Notes: a model not told the origin generated them from the letters alone. DNA of 64,000 bases from an uncultured Clostridia bacterium (GCA_934149405.1 CAKPEV010000001.1:1-64000); one strand, 5' to 3'. Positions 18,686 to 27,490 are shown, numbered from the stretch's first letter. Made by a program: numbers and translations.

Positions 18686-19024
18686 TTAGATGCTGCAAGA
18701 AAAATATATATCTGTTATTTTTTGATAAAACCTTCTCTCACTTGAACGAATATTCCTAATTCTTTCAAGTATTTCCTCAAAATAATCTTCTCCAAATATG
18801 TAATTAGGATTTTTTAATCTTTCATCATCCATAACTACACCTTTTATCATATATTCTTTTAATATTTTAGTAGCCCAAATTCTAAAGTTGGTTGCTTTTT
18901 TTGAATTTACTCTATATCCAACTGCAATAATCATATCAAGGTTATATATCTTTACAGGTTTTTCAGAATTATCAACGTCGGTTTTTCCGACGGTATTATT
19001 TTCTTCATTCTTTTCTCCTTTCAA
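18686..19024 (-). pseudogene. RhuM-family protein remnant (truncated at both ends)
   Basis: 112 codons matching the centre of RhuM (virulence RhuM family): YNLDMIIAVGYRVNSKKATN, FRIWATKILKEYMIKG and SSERRFYQKITDI. Full RhuM proteins have roughly 80 more N-terminal residues and a long C-terminal half; here the frame stops right after TDIYFSCSI, where the family continues with an Asp/Tyr-rich segment. Interpreted as a deletion remnant beside the KilA-N gene. Confidence 0.75.
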
Positions 19025-19081
19025 CTATTCACATTTTAACATAAGAGCAAGCGATTTTCAATAAATTCGCTTGCTCTTCAT

Positions 19082-19285
19082 TTATACTTTATTAAATATT
19101 ATCTTTTTTTCTTTCATTGATATTTTGACAATTTCATAACCATATTCTTGCAATTCTTTTTTATATTTTAAGAATGAGTGATCTATTTCAAATCCTAAAA
19201 TATTTTTAATTTCTTCATATGTTAGCTCATAATGTTCTTTCTTATTTGCATATATGTATTCCCATAAAGGCTTATATTTGCTCAT
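19082..19285 (-). CDS. Small hypothetical protein (DUF7662-like)
   Basis: 67 aa: YKPLWEYIYANKKEHYELTY, then EEIKNILGFEIDHSFLKYKK and a basic C-terminus. I recall similar short proteins in Firmicutes accessory regions, with the same LWEYI and IDHSF motifs, of unknown function. AGGGTGG sits just before the ATG. Gene-level call is good, function unknown. Confidence 0.65.
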   Translation of the reverse strand: MSKYKPLWEYIYANKKEHYELTYEEIKNILGFEIDHSFLKYKKELQEYGYEIVKISMKEKKIIFNKV

Positions 19286-19435
19286 ATGCCACCCTCTTTT
19301 TTACATATTTCTGATATTTTTTTCATTGTGTTTGCAGTTCTTATGGTAATTTTATCTTTTATACTTATATTTACTCCTCTTAATAATGCTATATATTTCA
19401 TATATCAAGCCTACTTTCTGCTTAGTAATAAGTAT

Positions 19436-20044
19436 CTATTTTTTCATGACCTTTTTTGCCCATGTCTTTTCGTGACATTTTGGACATTTTAAATATCTTG
19501 TTGTTCCCATATGAAGCGAAAATATTACTTCTTTGTATGTTGGAACAAATCTATATTTGCACTCCTTGCACTCATAATAGCCTGCATCTAATTCGATTTT
19601 TACCATCATAAAACACACTGCTATAAAAAATGCTGTTGAGGCAGCTATTATTATTCCACCTATCAATTTTTCTTTTAGCAATAGCACTGCTAAAAGTACT
19701 ATACCTATGTAAAACGCCGTACTCGCTATTAGCACTATCCACATTGCTGTAAGTAATTTTTTGTTTTTTAGCTCATCTTGACTTGCAAGCTCTAGTAACA
19801 ATTCTTCTGTTTTTTTGTCATGTTCTTTCATATCAATCATCTCCCCACTTAACAATTCATTTACACTTATTTTTAGTTCACTGCACAAATCTAACATTAT
19901 AGATGAATCAGGTAACGATTTTCCGTTTTCCCATTTTGATATTGCCCTATCTGTAATGTTTAGTTTTTCTGCCAATTGCATTTGAGTTAAATTGTTTTTC
20001 TTTCTACATTCTGCTATAAATTTTCCGATTTTAATTTGATCCAC
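19436..20044 (-). CDS. XRE-type helix-turn-helix regulator with membrane and zinc-ribbon C-terminus
   Basis: 202 aa. HTH at residues 8-62 (LTQMQLAEKLNITDRAISKW). Two membrane segments near 100-145 follow, then a C-terminal zinc ribbon (CKECKYRF ... CPKCHEKTW). Start is GTG at 20044, with GGAGGG seven bases upstream; the frame is open further up but without a site. This layout is common in clostridial one-component regulators. It precedes no obvious partner; the flavodoxin gene lies upstream on the same strand. Confidence 0.85.
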   Translation of the reverse strand: MDQIKIGKFIAECRKKNNLTQMQLAEKLNITDRAISKWENGKSLPDSSIMLDLCSELKISVNELLSGEMIDMKEHDKKTEELLLELASQDELKNKKLLTAMWIVLIASTAFYIGIVLLAVLLLKEKLIGGIIIAASTAFFIAVCFMMVKIELDAGYYECKECKYRFVPTYKEVIFSLHMGTTRYLKCPKCHEKTWAKKVMKK

Positions 20045-20140
20045 TAAATTTCCCTCCTTATATCTCAAGTGTAAAATGTTGCTTTTAAAAAATCTACATA
20101 CCGTTGGTTGAGTGGAGATATCAACCAATGGTTGTTTGGT

Positions 20141-20620
20141 TTAGGCTCTTACGTAATCAATGATTTGCTGTAAGTTTGACTCAGAAACAAAATTTTCACC
20201 GTACTTAAATAATTTTATCATTTCTTGATTTTCTGGCTTATTGTCTATCTCCATCATTTTTCCAACCCACATAAAAAGCTTCTTTGTAAAGTATCCTAAT
20301 TTGTCATAATTCAATCCACCTCTTAAATAAAATAATGGCTTATCTAATTTATTTTTTGTAGCCAAACTAGCTATGTATGCATCTTCCTTTGGATATATTC
20401 CGACTGCTCCTACGCATTTAACATTGTATTTTTTCACTTTAGCTAGACCTTTTATTTTAGTAGCCGCTATCCATCCTAGAAATATAATTTCATCGTTTCT
20501 TTTAAGCTGTTTTCTCGCTTCTTTAGCAGTTAATGCTGGAACTTTGATTTTCTCACTTAACATTTCGGCATATTGCTTAGTATGACCTGTACTACTTTCA
20601 TATACAATTGCTTTTAACAT
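20141..20620 (-). CDS. Flavodoxin-fold protein
   Basis: 159 aa. The N-terminus MLKAIVYESSTGHTKQYAEM carries the FMN phosphate-binding loop S-S-T-G-H-T. Later parts (GWIAATKIKGLAKVKKY, VGAVGIYPKE) match the flavodoxin-like domain rather than classical small flavodoxins. Probable FMN-dependent redox protein. AGAGAGG upstream. Confidence 0.82.
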   Translation of the reverse strand: MLKAIVYESSTGHTKQYAEMLSEKIKVPALTAKEARKQLKRNDEIIFLGWIAATKIKGLAKVKKYNVKCVGAVGIYPKEDAYIASLATKNKLDKPLFYLRGGLNYDKLGYFTKKLFMWVGKMMEIDNKPENQEMIKLFKYGENFVSESNLQQIIDYVRA

Positions 20621-21024
20621 TTTTACTACCTCTCTTTAATCAAATTGTGTTTGCCAATCTTGCTTATTCTATTTTTTCGCATCTTACTTGCAAGTTTTAA
20701 TAAACTTCTATGTATGCTTTGCAAGTCCATTTGAAAATCTTTTTGCTTTAGTTGGATTGCCTGTGTCAAATATAGTTTTTTTCATGGTTAATCTTCTTTT
20801 TTCTTTTAATTTTACTTTTTTTACCATATCTAATATTTTTCTAATATCTATTGTTCATTTATATAAGTCCATTTACAGTATAAATTTTATTACACTTTAT
20901 ATGCTTTTTCAACAAGTCTGTAAATTTGAGGACATATTTACAATATTTGTAGCTTTACATAGATTACATAAAAACGTTACAATTATATTGTACGAGACTA
21001 AGACTAATGAAGGAGGTTTTAATT
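20621..21024. other. 404-base intergenic region
   Basis: Divergent intergenic region between flavodoxin (minus) and the cell-wall hydrolase (plus). It carries AAGGAGG at 21010-21016. I see no convincing promoter pair or structured RNA. Confidence 0.4.
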
Positions 21025-22120
21025 ATGTCAAATACAAAACTTAAGTTATTAACATGTCTGACACTTGCATTTTCATTTCTATTCTTTGCATGTTTAACTA
21101 ATGTCTCTATGGCGAGTTATTCTAGCAGTTATGCTGAACCACACGTATTAGTTCGCAAAGGTTCAAGTGGCAACTCAGTTAAGTGGGTTCAAGATATGCT
21201 AAATCATTCTCGGCTATAACCTATCTATTGATGGTATATTTGGCACAAAGACATACAATGCTGTTATTAGTTTTCAAAGAAACAAGGGGCTTGTAGTTGA
21301 TGGTATTGTTGGAGCAAAAACCCGTAGCGCATTAAAAAACGCTTCTACATCTTCTGTTTCTTCAGGCACGATAAATGCATACAGATATGTAACAACTAAT
21401 GTTAACTTTAGAAACGGTCCAGGAACATCTTATTACAGCAAGGGAATTTTAAGTAAGAACACCCAAGTGTATGTTTACCAAATCAGAAAGGATGGTTGGG
21501 CATATGTAAAACATAACAATTCTTATGGATATATTTATTCAAAATATTTGTCTACAAATCAAGTAAGTACTGTAACGCAGTCAACTTCCTTACCTGCATT
21601 TTCTAGGACAAATACATCTATTACTGGAATAGCTAAAGCATGTAAATCTTACATTGCTCAAAATAACTTTGTTTATAGCCTTGCTGCAGGTGCTAGAACT
21701 ATCCCAATGGATAAAAGCAAGCTATATAATGGTAACTATTGTGTTGACTGCAGTTCTTATGTTTCATGGGTTCTTTATGAATATGCTTTAATAAATGGCA
21801 AAACAAGTATGCAGAACTATTTTAATTATCAAAGAAACAGTGGCACTTTTGCAAGTATAGGTGCAAGCGGTGGAAATAGTTATTTATCAGTAGTATCTTC
21901 AAAAGGAAATTCAAATGTAGATTTATCAAAAGCAAAGGCTGGAGATATTTTAGTAAGTCCTGGACATGTTGAAATTTTTAGCTCTTACACTACAATTGGA
22001 AATAATGTAAGTATAAAAGTGTATAACTGTGGTTCTAATTCAAGCATAAAATATGCTGGTCTTACAACCTCTGCAACAAGAAACATAAGTGAAATAACAT
22101 ATATATTAAGAGTAAAATAG
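21025..22120 (+). CDS. Secreted peptidoglycan-binding/SH3/NlpC-P60-type protein, interrupted by CGG +1 frameshift
   Basis: If the CGG at 21211-21213 is passed by a +1 shift the product is 364 aa. It has a signal peptide (about 1-31), a PG_binding_1 domain (SSGNSVKWVQDMLNHS, then GYNLSIDGIFGTKTYNAV after the shift), an SH3 domain (VNFRNGPGTSYYSKG, GYIYSKYLS) and a C-terminal papain-like domain with CVDCSSYVSWVLYEY and GHVEIFSS supplying likely Cys and His. Without the shift translation ends two codons later (S-R-L-stop). AAGGAGG precedes the ATG at 21025. Predicted role: cell-wall hydrolysis or remodelling. Confidence 0.8.
21211..21213 (+). other. In-frame CGG, +1 recoding candidate
   Basis: Context CAT TCT CGG CTA TAA; skipping C gives TCT GGC TAT AAC, the conserved Gly-Tyr of the peptidoglycan-binding repeat. 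Confidence 0.65.
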
Positions 22121-22174
22121 GAAAAATCAAAATTTTTTATTTTCATTTTTGACTATTTTTAAATAATGTAAAAA

Positions 22175-22211
22175 AATACCCCTCAGCATAATAAATGAGC
22201 TAAGGGGTATT
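22175..22211 (+). terminator. Terminator of the hydrolase gene
   Basis: AATACCCCTCAGC (22175-22187) pairs, with one mismatch, with GCTAAGGGGTATT (22199-22211); T-rich on both sides, so it may act both ways between convergent genes. Confidence 0.7.
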
Positions 22212-22222
22212 CTTTATACAAC

Positions 22223-22255
22223 AAAGAGAGCATTCATAATGAATACTCTCTTTTG
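22223..22255. terminator. Second convergent terminator hairpin
   Basis: AGAGAGCATTCAT (22225-22237) and ATGAATACTCTCT (22239-22251) with flanking AAA and TTTT, immediately before the MYG1 stop at 22262. Suited to termination of the minus-strand gene. Confidence 0.6.
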
Positions 22256-22261
22256 GGATTA

Positions 22262-23173
22262 TTAAGCTTCGATTGCAAGCTTTGCAAGTCGGATTGCTCC
22301 GTCCTTAGACATTGCTGCACCAATAAATCCATTTGGGTGACAGAAAGTAGCATCACTTACTCCTGTCAATTCTTGGAGTTCTTTTGCCGGAGCTCCCCAC
22401 CATTCCTTAGGTGTAGATTTGCGAACGGCAAAATTACCCAGACTTTCAGGGACGGCTTGCCAATTAAAGCCTCCTCTGTTAGAAGGAAATACTACAAACA
22501 GTATTTCTGCTGCCTTCGGATTATCAGAAGCAAACAACGCATCCTGCCACGGCACGAATGTCTCCAGAACCATAATATGGTCTTTGGAATTTTCAATCGC
22601 CGCCTCAACTATCCCAATGGCTTTAACCTTTGAAATAGTATTCGACAGAAGCCTATCGAAGATTCTCTTTGCCTCGTCAACGGCCTTTACAAAAGCCTCA
22701 TCCGGTGTTTCTGTGCTGTCCCATGCAGGATTGAAACTTGAAATGATAGCAGAAATCGTCATAGGCTTGACCACAGCTTCACATCTTGGTATTGCACCGC
22801 AATCAATTGCATCGATACCAGATATCAACTGCTCATCAATCAGCCGCCATACGTTTTCTACGTCTTCGACCTCTTTCAAGAGTTCTTTACCAAACTCTCT
22901 CCAGATAAGTCCACACGAAGCGTACGGTACGCCGTTTTCTCTTGCGCCATTTCCTCCACGCTGATGATGGTCATATTTACCTCCACCAATGTCGAGTACA
23001 ATAGTGCCATCGGGAAGGTCATTCGGAACCTTAAAGACCCTTGAGACCTTCATCTCCCGGCCGAAAATTTCCGAAAGAATGGCAACTGCCATTACCTCAT
23101 CTGCATGGAACACACCTCCATGAGTTACAACCTGAGCTTCTGCGGGGTTCTTCGTAATAATAATGTTTTCCAT
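22262..23173 (-). CDS. MYG1 family (UPF0160) metal-dependent hydrolase/exonuclease-like protein
   Basis: 303 aa. The N-terminal metal-binding motif VTHGGVFHADEVMAVAIL and DHHQRGGNGARENGVPYASC are the MYG1 signature, with DHH-like metal ligands; the C-terminal part (WQAVPESLGNF, TFCHPNGFIGA) also fits. Eukaryotic MYG1 is reported as a 3'-5' RNA exonuclease; the bacterial substrate is not established. GC and codon use differ from the surroundings, including CGG for arginine at two sites (FGREM, VWRLI). AGGAGG precedes the ATG. Probably acquired; monocistronic. Confidence 0.88.
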   Translation of the reverse strand: MENIIITKNPAEAQVVTHGGVFHADEVMAVAILSEIFGREMKVSRVFKVPNDLPDGTIVLDIGGGKYDHHQRGGNGARENGVPYASCGLIWREFGKELLKEVEDVENVWRLIDEQLISGIDAIDCGAIPRCEAVVKPMTISAIISSFNPAWDSTETPDEAFVKAVDEAKRIFDRLLSNTISKVKAIGIVEAAIENSKDHIMVLETFVPWQDALFASDNPKAAEILFVVFPSNRGGFNWQAVPESLGNFAVRKSTPKEWWGAPAKELQELTGVSDATFCHPNGFIGAAMSKDGAIRLAKLAIEA

Positions 23174-23388
23174 AACATTATCCTCCTAGAATTAAATTAT
23201 GTGCTGTTTCTAATATATTTTATAACTAATGGTATATATCATTTCAACCATGTTAATAAAAGAATAGAAACAACTAAAAAAATTTGCATACAAATGATAT
23301 TATACAATACTTAACATAATTTGTCAACTAGCATTTTATTTTTTCTTTATTCACCCTAATACTGCTCCCCAAAAGCTATACTCAAAAT

Positions 23389-23631
23389 TTATTTTACCTC
23401 TTCCAAAGCCCTTGCCAATTGGTCTCCACAAGATGTTCCTTTTGTACCACAATTTATTCCCTTTAATAATTTAATAACCTTTTCCTTTGGTTGTCCCTCC
23501 ACAAGAGCTGCTACAGCCTTTAAATTTCCATTACAGCCTCCTGTAAATCTTACATTTTTAACTATTCCATTTTCTATTTCAAATTCAATTTTTCTTGAAC
23601 ATGTTCCATTTGTTTCATAAGTATATTTCAT
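23389..23631 (-). CDS. TSCPD domain protein (TIGR03905 type)
   Basis: 80 aa with TCSRKIEFEIENGIVKNVRF, GGCNGNLKAVAALVEG and CGTKGTSCGDQLARAL. The T-S-C-x-D motif and several cysteines match the short stand-alone TSCPD family, whose larger relatives end class II ribonucleotide reductases. Function unknown; metal binding is plausible. Start at 23631 chosen because GGAGAG precedes it; an upstream in-frame ATG lacks a site. Confidence 0.85.
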   Translation of the reverse strand: MKYTYETNGTCSRKIEFEIENGIVKNVRFTGGCNGNLKAVAALVEGQPKEKVIKLLKGINCGTKGTSCGDQLARALEEVK

Positions 23632-23650
23632 TTTTACTCTCCTTTTATAT

Positions 23651-23745
23651 TTTGGTGTGTCCATTAATTTTATGGAGCACGCCTAAGCTTAAGCTGAATT
23701 TTTGCAGCATATTTTATTCTTTCATAAATTAATTTACACTACCTT
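23651..23745. repeat. Dispersed intergenic repeat, copy A
   Basis: Shares its order of blocks (TGTGTcCA, ACACGC/GCACGC, CTAAGC, TTTTGC, GCATTTTATT, TTTCATAAATTAGTTTA-like) with 36361-36450. Contains TTTTATGGAGCAC at 23668-23680, also present at 42533, 42597 and 47110. Confidence 0.5.
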
Positions 23746-23874
23746 ATATTTATTTTGAGGCATTTGGAATAATTTATTTGCAATAGATTAAAATTTTTAT
23801 ATTTTCTCTTTTCCATTGCCATAAATACCCTGCCATTAATACTAGCAAATTTATTTTACTTTTCAGGATAAGTA

Positions 23875-23902
23875 TTGTCAAGAGACCAAAATTTTATATA
23901 AT
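23875..23902 (+). promoter_or_regulatory. Possible promoter of the PH-domain gene
   Basis: TTGTCA (23875-23880), 16 bp, TATAAT (23897-23902), about 195 bases before the gene. The rest of 23746-24096 is AT-rich without recognisable structure. Confidence 0.4.
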
Positions 23903-24096
23903 ATAATGTGATATAATATAACACGCTGTAATTAATATAAATATAAGTACATTAACGATTGCCTTAATTTTCACAAAGAAATTGATGCGTTATCTTAAAA
24001 AATATAAATTATTTTAGTTTTCGACAAATTTCGACAAAATATAATCCTTATAACTATTAAAATTGAAATATATTTTAATTTAAAGGAGGAATTGTT

Positions 24097-24549
24097 ATGT
24101 CAAGATATGTTGAAAAAAATTTAGGAAAAGACGAAGAAATTGTTGGAAAAGGAGAAGTACATAAGATATGTCTTTTGCCACACATTTTACTATGCTTTAT
24201 TTACATTGGTTTTTTTACCATTTGGGCCGCTATTATCAGAATATGTACTACCGATTTAGCTTTCACAAATAAGCGATTACTTGGAAAAGTAGGCCTAATT
24301 AACACCAAAGTATTGGATACGCCACTTAATAAAATTAATAATGTTTCAATTGAACAAGGTTTGGGCGGAAAACTATTTGGATATGGTACAATTGTTGTTT
24401 CAAGTTCTTCAGCTCAGTATAATTTTAAAGGAATTAAAAATCCTGAAGTATTTAGAAGTAGATTAATGGAACAAATTGATAAATTTGATGAAGACAGAAT
24501 CAAAAAGCAAGCTATGGAAATGGCAAAAGCAATGAAAGAAAACAATTAA
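24097..24549 (+). CDS. PH domain-containing membrane protein (bPH2/YdbS-like)
   Basis: 150 aa. A hydrophobic hairpin at about 25-50 is followed by a bacterial PH domain: TDLAFTNKRLLGKVGLINTK, PLNKINNVSIEQGLGGKLFG and YGTIVVSSSS. C-terminal helix is charged. Family members are membrane-associated; no enzymatic role known. AAAGGAGG precedes the ATG. The next gene follows after 33 nt and may be co-transcribed. Confidence 0.85.
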   Translation: MSRYVEKNLGKDEEIVGKGEVHKICLLPHILLCFIYIGFFTIWAAIIRICTTDLAFTNKRLLGKVGLINTKVLDTPLNKINNVSIEQGLGGKLFGYGTIVVSSSSAQYNFKGIKNPEVFRSRLMEQIDKFDEDRIKKQAMEMAKAMKENN

Positions 24550-24582
24550 AGTTGTTAAAAAAAAGATAGGTGATGAAATTAG

Positions 24583-25065
24583 ATGAACAGTAATAAGCCA
24601 AAGATAACTCGTCTAATGCTATTAGGTTTAATAATACTTTTACCTTTTATAATTATGATGAAAAATAGTTTTTCTGACTTGCAACAAAGTAAATTAGAAG
24701 ATACTCTACTAACAAGTGAAAATTATACATCTGCTTCAAGTATTGTAGAGAAGGCTATCGATTGTTTAAAAAGTGGAGATATTGTTTCTATGGAAAATTT
24801 ATTAAGTAGTGATTGTGAATTTTATAACATCAGTACTAAATATTCCTTAAGCTCATGCTTAGAAAATTTATCTGAGTATGAAAGTTGTTGGTATGAAGAA
24901 CGTGGAAACTCAATAGGAGATGAAAAAACATATAGAATATATTGGAATGGATACAACCTAGATAATGCTCAACAAATAATAACACTAATTTTAAAGAAAA
25001 AAGTGACTCAATCAGAAATCACTTATGAAATTAAAAATATTATTTTATCTAATAATACTATTTAA
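24583..25065 (+). CDS. Hypothetical membrane-anchored protein
   Basis: 160 aa. One N-terminal membrane segment (about 11-27) then an extracytoplasmic domain that starts with a helical region (SSIVEKAIDCLKSGDIVSME) and ends in beta-rich sequence. The arrangement recalls NTF2-like/DUF4878 folds, but that is a guess. AGGTGATG lies before the ATG. Same strand as the PH-domain gene. Confidence 0.6.
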   Translation: MNSNKPKITRLMLLGLIILLPFIIMMKNSFSDLQQSKLEDTLLTSENYTSASSIVEKAIDCLKSGDIVSMENLLSSDCEFYNISTKYSLSSCLENLSEYESCWYEERGNSIGDEKTYRIYWNGYNLDNAQQIITLILKKKVTQSEITYEIKNIILSNNTI

Positions 25066-25165
25066 TATTTTGTCTTCCAGCAAAAATTCGATATAATTAT
25101 AAATATTAAATAAAAAAGGATAACGATTGGAACTATAGCAAGATTAAAGTGAAAGGAAAGAATTT

Positions 25166-25897
25166 ATGGAAGAAAATAATGAACTAATAAAATTAGAAGA
25201 AAAATTAAAAGCAATTGAACATAAAGATAACTCTTTGAAAAGACTAGATATGTCATTTGGTAAGCACATCGAATTGAAGGAATATAAGAAGAGCCATCTT
25301 CTTGCCTATTGGATAGCTGATTTTTCAGAATACCACGATGTTGAACGAAATTTTGATTATAGTAAATTAAAAACATTTAAACGCGGAGACATAATAAAAG
25401 TTAATTTAGGCTTTAATATAGGTAGCGAATTAGGCGGTTTACATTATTGTGTTGTTTTAAACAAATACGACAACCCACATTCGAAAGTACTGAATGTTAT
25501 CCCACTAACCTCAAAAAAGGATAATAAAAAATATGATTCAAAAGCTTGTATCGATTTAGGAGACGAAATTTACACGCTACTAAATAACAAATTTGAAAAA
25601 GATTTAAAAGAATGCGAAAAAGAATTACAAACCGTAAAAGACCTCCTTACTGCTACCCCGTCGTCATCCCAAAATGAACGATTAAATAGTCTTTCAATGA
25701 AGCTAATGTATTTAGGAAAAATAAAAGAAGAATTGCAAAAGATGAAACACGGTTCGATTGCAAAAATTGACCAAATCACAACCGTTAGTAAAATCAGAAT
25801 ATTCAACACTAAAAACAATATATTACTTGGCATTACAGCTACGAACCGAACTCTAGACCTAATAGATAGCAAAATAAAGAAGCTATATACAAAATAA
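25166..25897 (+). CDS. PemK/MazF-family toxin-like protein with long insert
   Basis: 243 aa. The MazF/PemK fold is seen in FKRGDIIKVNLG, GLHYCVVLNKYD, VLNVIPLTSKK and, after a long insert, HGSIAKIDQITTVSKIRIF. Between the two halves is a charged helical insertion (about residues 140-195) with coiled-coil character; an N-terminal helical extension of about 70 residues is also present. MazF/PemK proteins are endoribonucleases; no antitoxin-sized ORF sits upstream. GAAAGG precedes the ATG. The gene belongs to the mobile region next to the integrase. Confidence 0.8.
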   Translation: MEENNELIKLEEKLKAIEHKDNSLKRLDMSFGKHIELKEYKKSHLLAYWIADFSEYHDVERNFDYSKLKTFKRGDIIKVNLGFNIGSELGGLHYCVVLNKYDNPHSKVLNVIPLTSKKDNKKYDSKACIDLGDEIYTLLNNKFEKDLKECEKELQTVKDLLTATPSSSQNERLNSLSMKLMYLGKIKEELQKMKHGSIAKIDQITTVSKIRIFNTKNNILLGITATNRTLDLIDSKIKKLYTK

Positions 25898-25912
25898 TTT
25901 TGTATAATTTAT

Positions 25913-25941
25913 TTGACAATGAGCATATTATATATTATAAT
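25913..25941 (+). promoter_or_regulatory. Perfect consensus promoter
   Basis: TTGACA (25913-25918), 17 bp, TATAAT (25936-25941). No ORF starts in the following 240 bases, so it should drive an RNA. Confidence 0.85.
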
Positions 25942-25947
25942 CTAATT

Positions 25948-26027
25948 ATAACTTAGCCACTTGTTATGTTAAGTAACGAGTCGGTCATAATAAGATTTAG
26001 AGTGTCTCATTGCAGACACTCTTTTTT
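25948..26027 (+). ncRNA. Candidate small RNA of about 80 nt
   Basis: Lies between a perfect promoter and a strong terminator (GAGTGTCT 26000-26007, AGACACTC 26014-26021, then TTTTTT). A second hairpin is formed by CCACTTGTTA and TAACGAGTCGG around a TGTTAAG loop. Contains no start codon with a ribosome site. It shares CCACTTGT with the inverted repeat at 26109. I do not recognise an Rfam family. Confidence 0.6.
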
Positions 26028-26108
26028 ATTTCAAAATAAATTATAAAAAAGATAACATATTAACTTGGCGGAAGGCATGTTATCTCTTCTCTATTCACAA
26101 ATGATAAC

Positions 26109-26160
26109 CCACTTGTAAGATAACTACATTTTAAGCTATTTTTTATCCTCTTACAAGTGG
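26109..26160. repeat. 12-bp inverted repeat upstream of the integrase gene
   Basis: CCACTTGTAAGA (26109-26120) and TCTTACAAGTGG (26149-26160) flank 28 bases. A second inverted pair, GATAACAT/ATGTTATC, lies just upstream (about 26051-26084). Possible integrase or regulator binding sites, or RNA hairpins in its leader. Confidence 0.55.
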
Positions 26161-26191
26161 AACAAATATTCTAACTCTAGGAGGTATTTTT

Positions 26192-27312
26192 ATGTCTAAA
26201 AGAAATTATAACGGTGAAGGAACTGTTTATTATCACCCAAAACTCAAAAGATGGGTTGGACAGTTCACAGACCCTTTTACACACAAAAGAAAAGCCTTAT
26301 ATGATAAAGATGAAAAAGCACTTAGGAAAAAACTTAGACAAGCTATAAATGATGCAGAAAAAGGAAAATTTGTTGAAAAATCAAAGGATACCATACCCGA
26401 AATTGCAGAGCGAATTATTGAACGCAAGCATCAAGCCAATATTACTGGTTCTTCTGCTTAACTTAGAAGCTTAGGAACTCTTGCTATTATTAAAAAATCC
26501 GAACTAGCAGACATATTCCTATTCAAAATGTTACTAAAGATGATTTGCAAGACTTTTTCTTTACTTTAAAAGACTATTCTAATTCGTACATATTTAAAAT
26601 ATATCAAATTGTTAAGATATCTTTTGAGGAGGCTATAAAAGATGAATTGATTGTTAAAAATCCTATGATATATGTTATAAAGCCAAAGTCCAATAAGCAA
26701 GATAAAAAAGTAGAGGCTCTCACACTGGAACAACATCAGCTCTTTATCAAGTCACTTGAAAACGAAAATTACAAGAATATATTTTTAATAGCAATAAATA
26801 CGGGTATGCGTTGTGGTGAAATTCTAGCTTTAAAACCTAGTGACATTGACTTAGATAATAAAATCATAAAAGTGTCGAAAACTATCACCAGAAATGATTA
26901 TGACAGCTATACAATTAAAGACGGTGGTAAGACATATGCTAGCACGCGTGAAATTCCTTTTGATAACGATTTAAAGCAAGTACTGATAACTTCTATAAAT
27001 GAAATGAAAAATAACGAATTGGGGCTCTTATTTGCATTAGACGGAAAGATTATTCGTCCCACTTCTCTTAACTTGGTTTTCAAACGAATTCGCAAGGACT
27101 TAAAGTTTGAAGGTAGCTATAATTTTCATATGTTACGTCATACGTTTGCTACTAGGTGTATTGAAAGTGGTATGCCTGCTCATGTTCTACAAAAATTATT
27201 AGGTCATACCGGTGTATCTGTTACGATTAACACATACACTTCAATATTTGACAAATATAAAAAAGAAGAATTTAACAAGTTTCTAGAATATAAAAGATTA
27301 AATAACATTTAG
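26192..27312 (+). pseudogene. Tyrosine-recombinase integrase, decayed (nonsense plus frameshift)
   Basis: The N-terminal 89 codons (arm-binding type: GEGTVYYHPKLKRWVGQFTD) end at a TAA at 26459. The same frame continues as recognisable integrase (LRSLGTLAIIKKSELAD), then a 2-base gain near 26513 moves the rest into another frame that is open from 26545 to 27312. The catalytic domain keeps its residues: the Arg in NTGMRCGEIL, HMLRHTF, LLGHTGVSVT and the Tyr of NTYTSIF. No CGG is involved, so these look like genuine inactivating mutations. It lies 180 bases from tRNA-Leu, the likely attachment site. Confidence 0.88.
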
Positions 27313-27338
27313 TAGGTTTTATGCCTACTTTTTTATTG
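27313..27338 (+). terminator. Terminator of the integrase
   Basis: AGTAGG and CCTACT flank a short loop and are followed by seven T. Confidence 0.6.
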
Positions 27339-27347
27339 CAAATTTTA

Positions 27348-27394
27348 CTGCAATTTACAGCAATTTATAGCAATTATCAGCAATTCGTAGCAAC
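27348..27394. repeat. Short direct repeats, integrase arm-site-like
   Basis: Five copies of GCAAYT spaced at 10-11 bp (one helical turn), between the integrase stop and tRNA-Leu. Position and spacing suit arm-type binding sites of a tyrosine recombinase next to the attachment site. Confidence 0.5.
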
Positions 27395-27451
27395 TAAAAA
27401 CAACTAATAAAAAGCCTTGTAAGTACTGATATATCAACAAGATATAACAAA

Positions 27452-27486
27452 ATAGCCATTTTGAAGATTTACTTCAAAATGGCTAT
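27452..27486 (-). terminator. Terminator of tRNA-Leu
   Basis: ATAGCCATTTTGAAG (27452-27466) pairs perfectly with CTTCAAAATGGCTAT (27472-27486), loop 5 nt, followed by TTTTGTT on the minus strand. Confidence 0.8.
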
Positions 27487-27490
27487 CAAA

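Noticed and set aside
18686..19024. RhuM ORF as an intact small gene
   Set aside because: It aligns only to the centre of the family and ends abruptly inside a conserved block.
20688..21044. 118-codon plus-strand ORF upstream of the hydrolase
   Set aside because: Composition is that of AT-rich intergenic DNA and it overlaps the real start region at 21025; no ribosome site.
26192..27312. Integrase break as another recoding case
   Set aside because: It needs a nonsense codon and a separate 2-base change and contains no CGG, so simple decay is the better reading.
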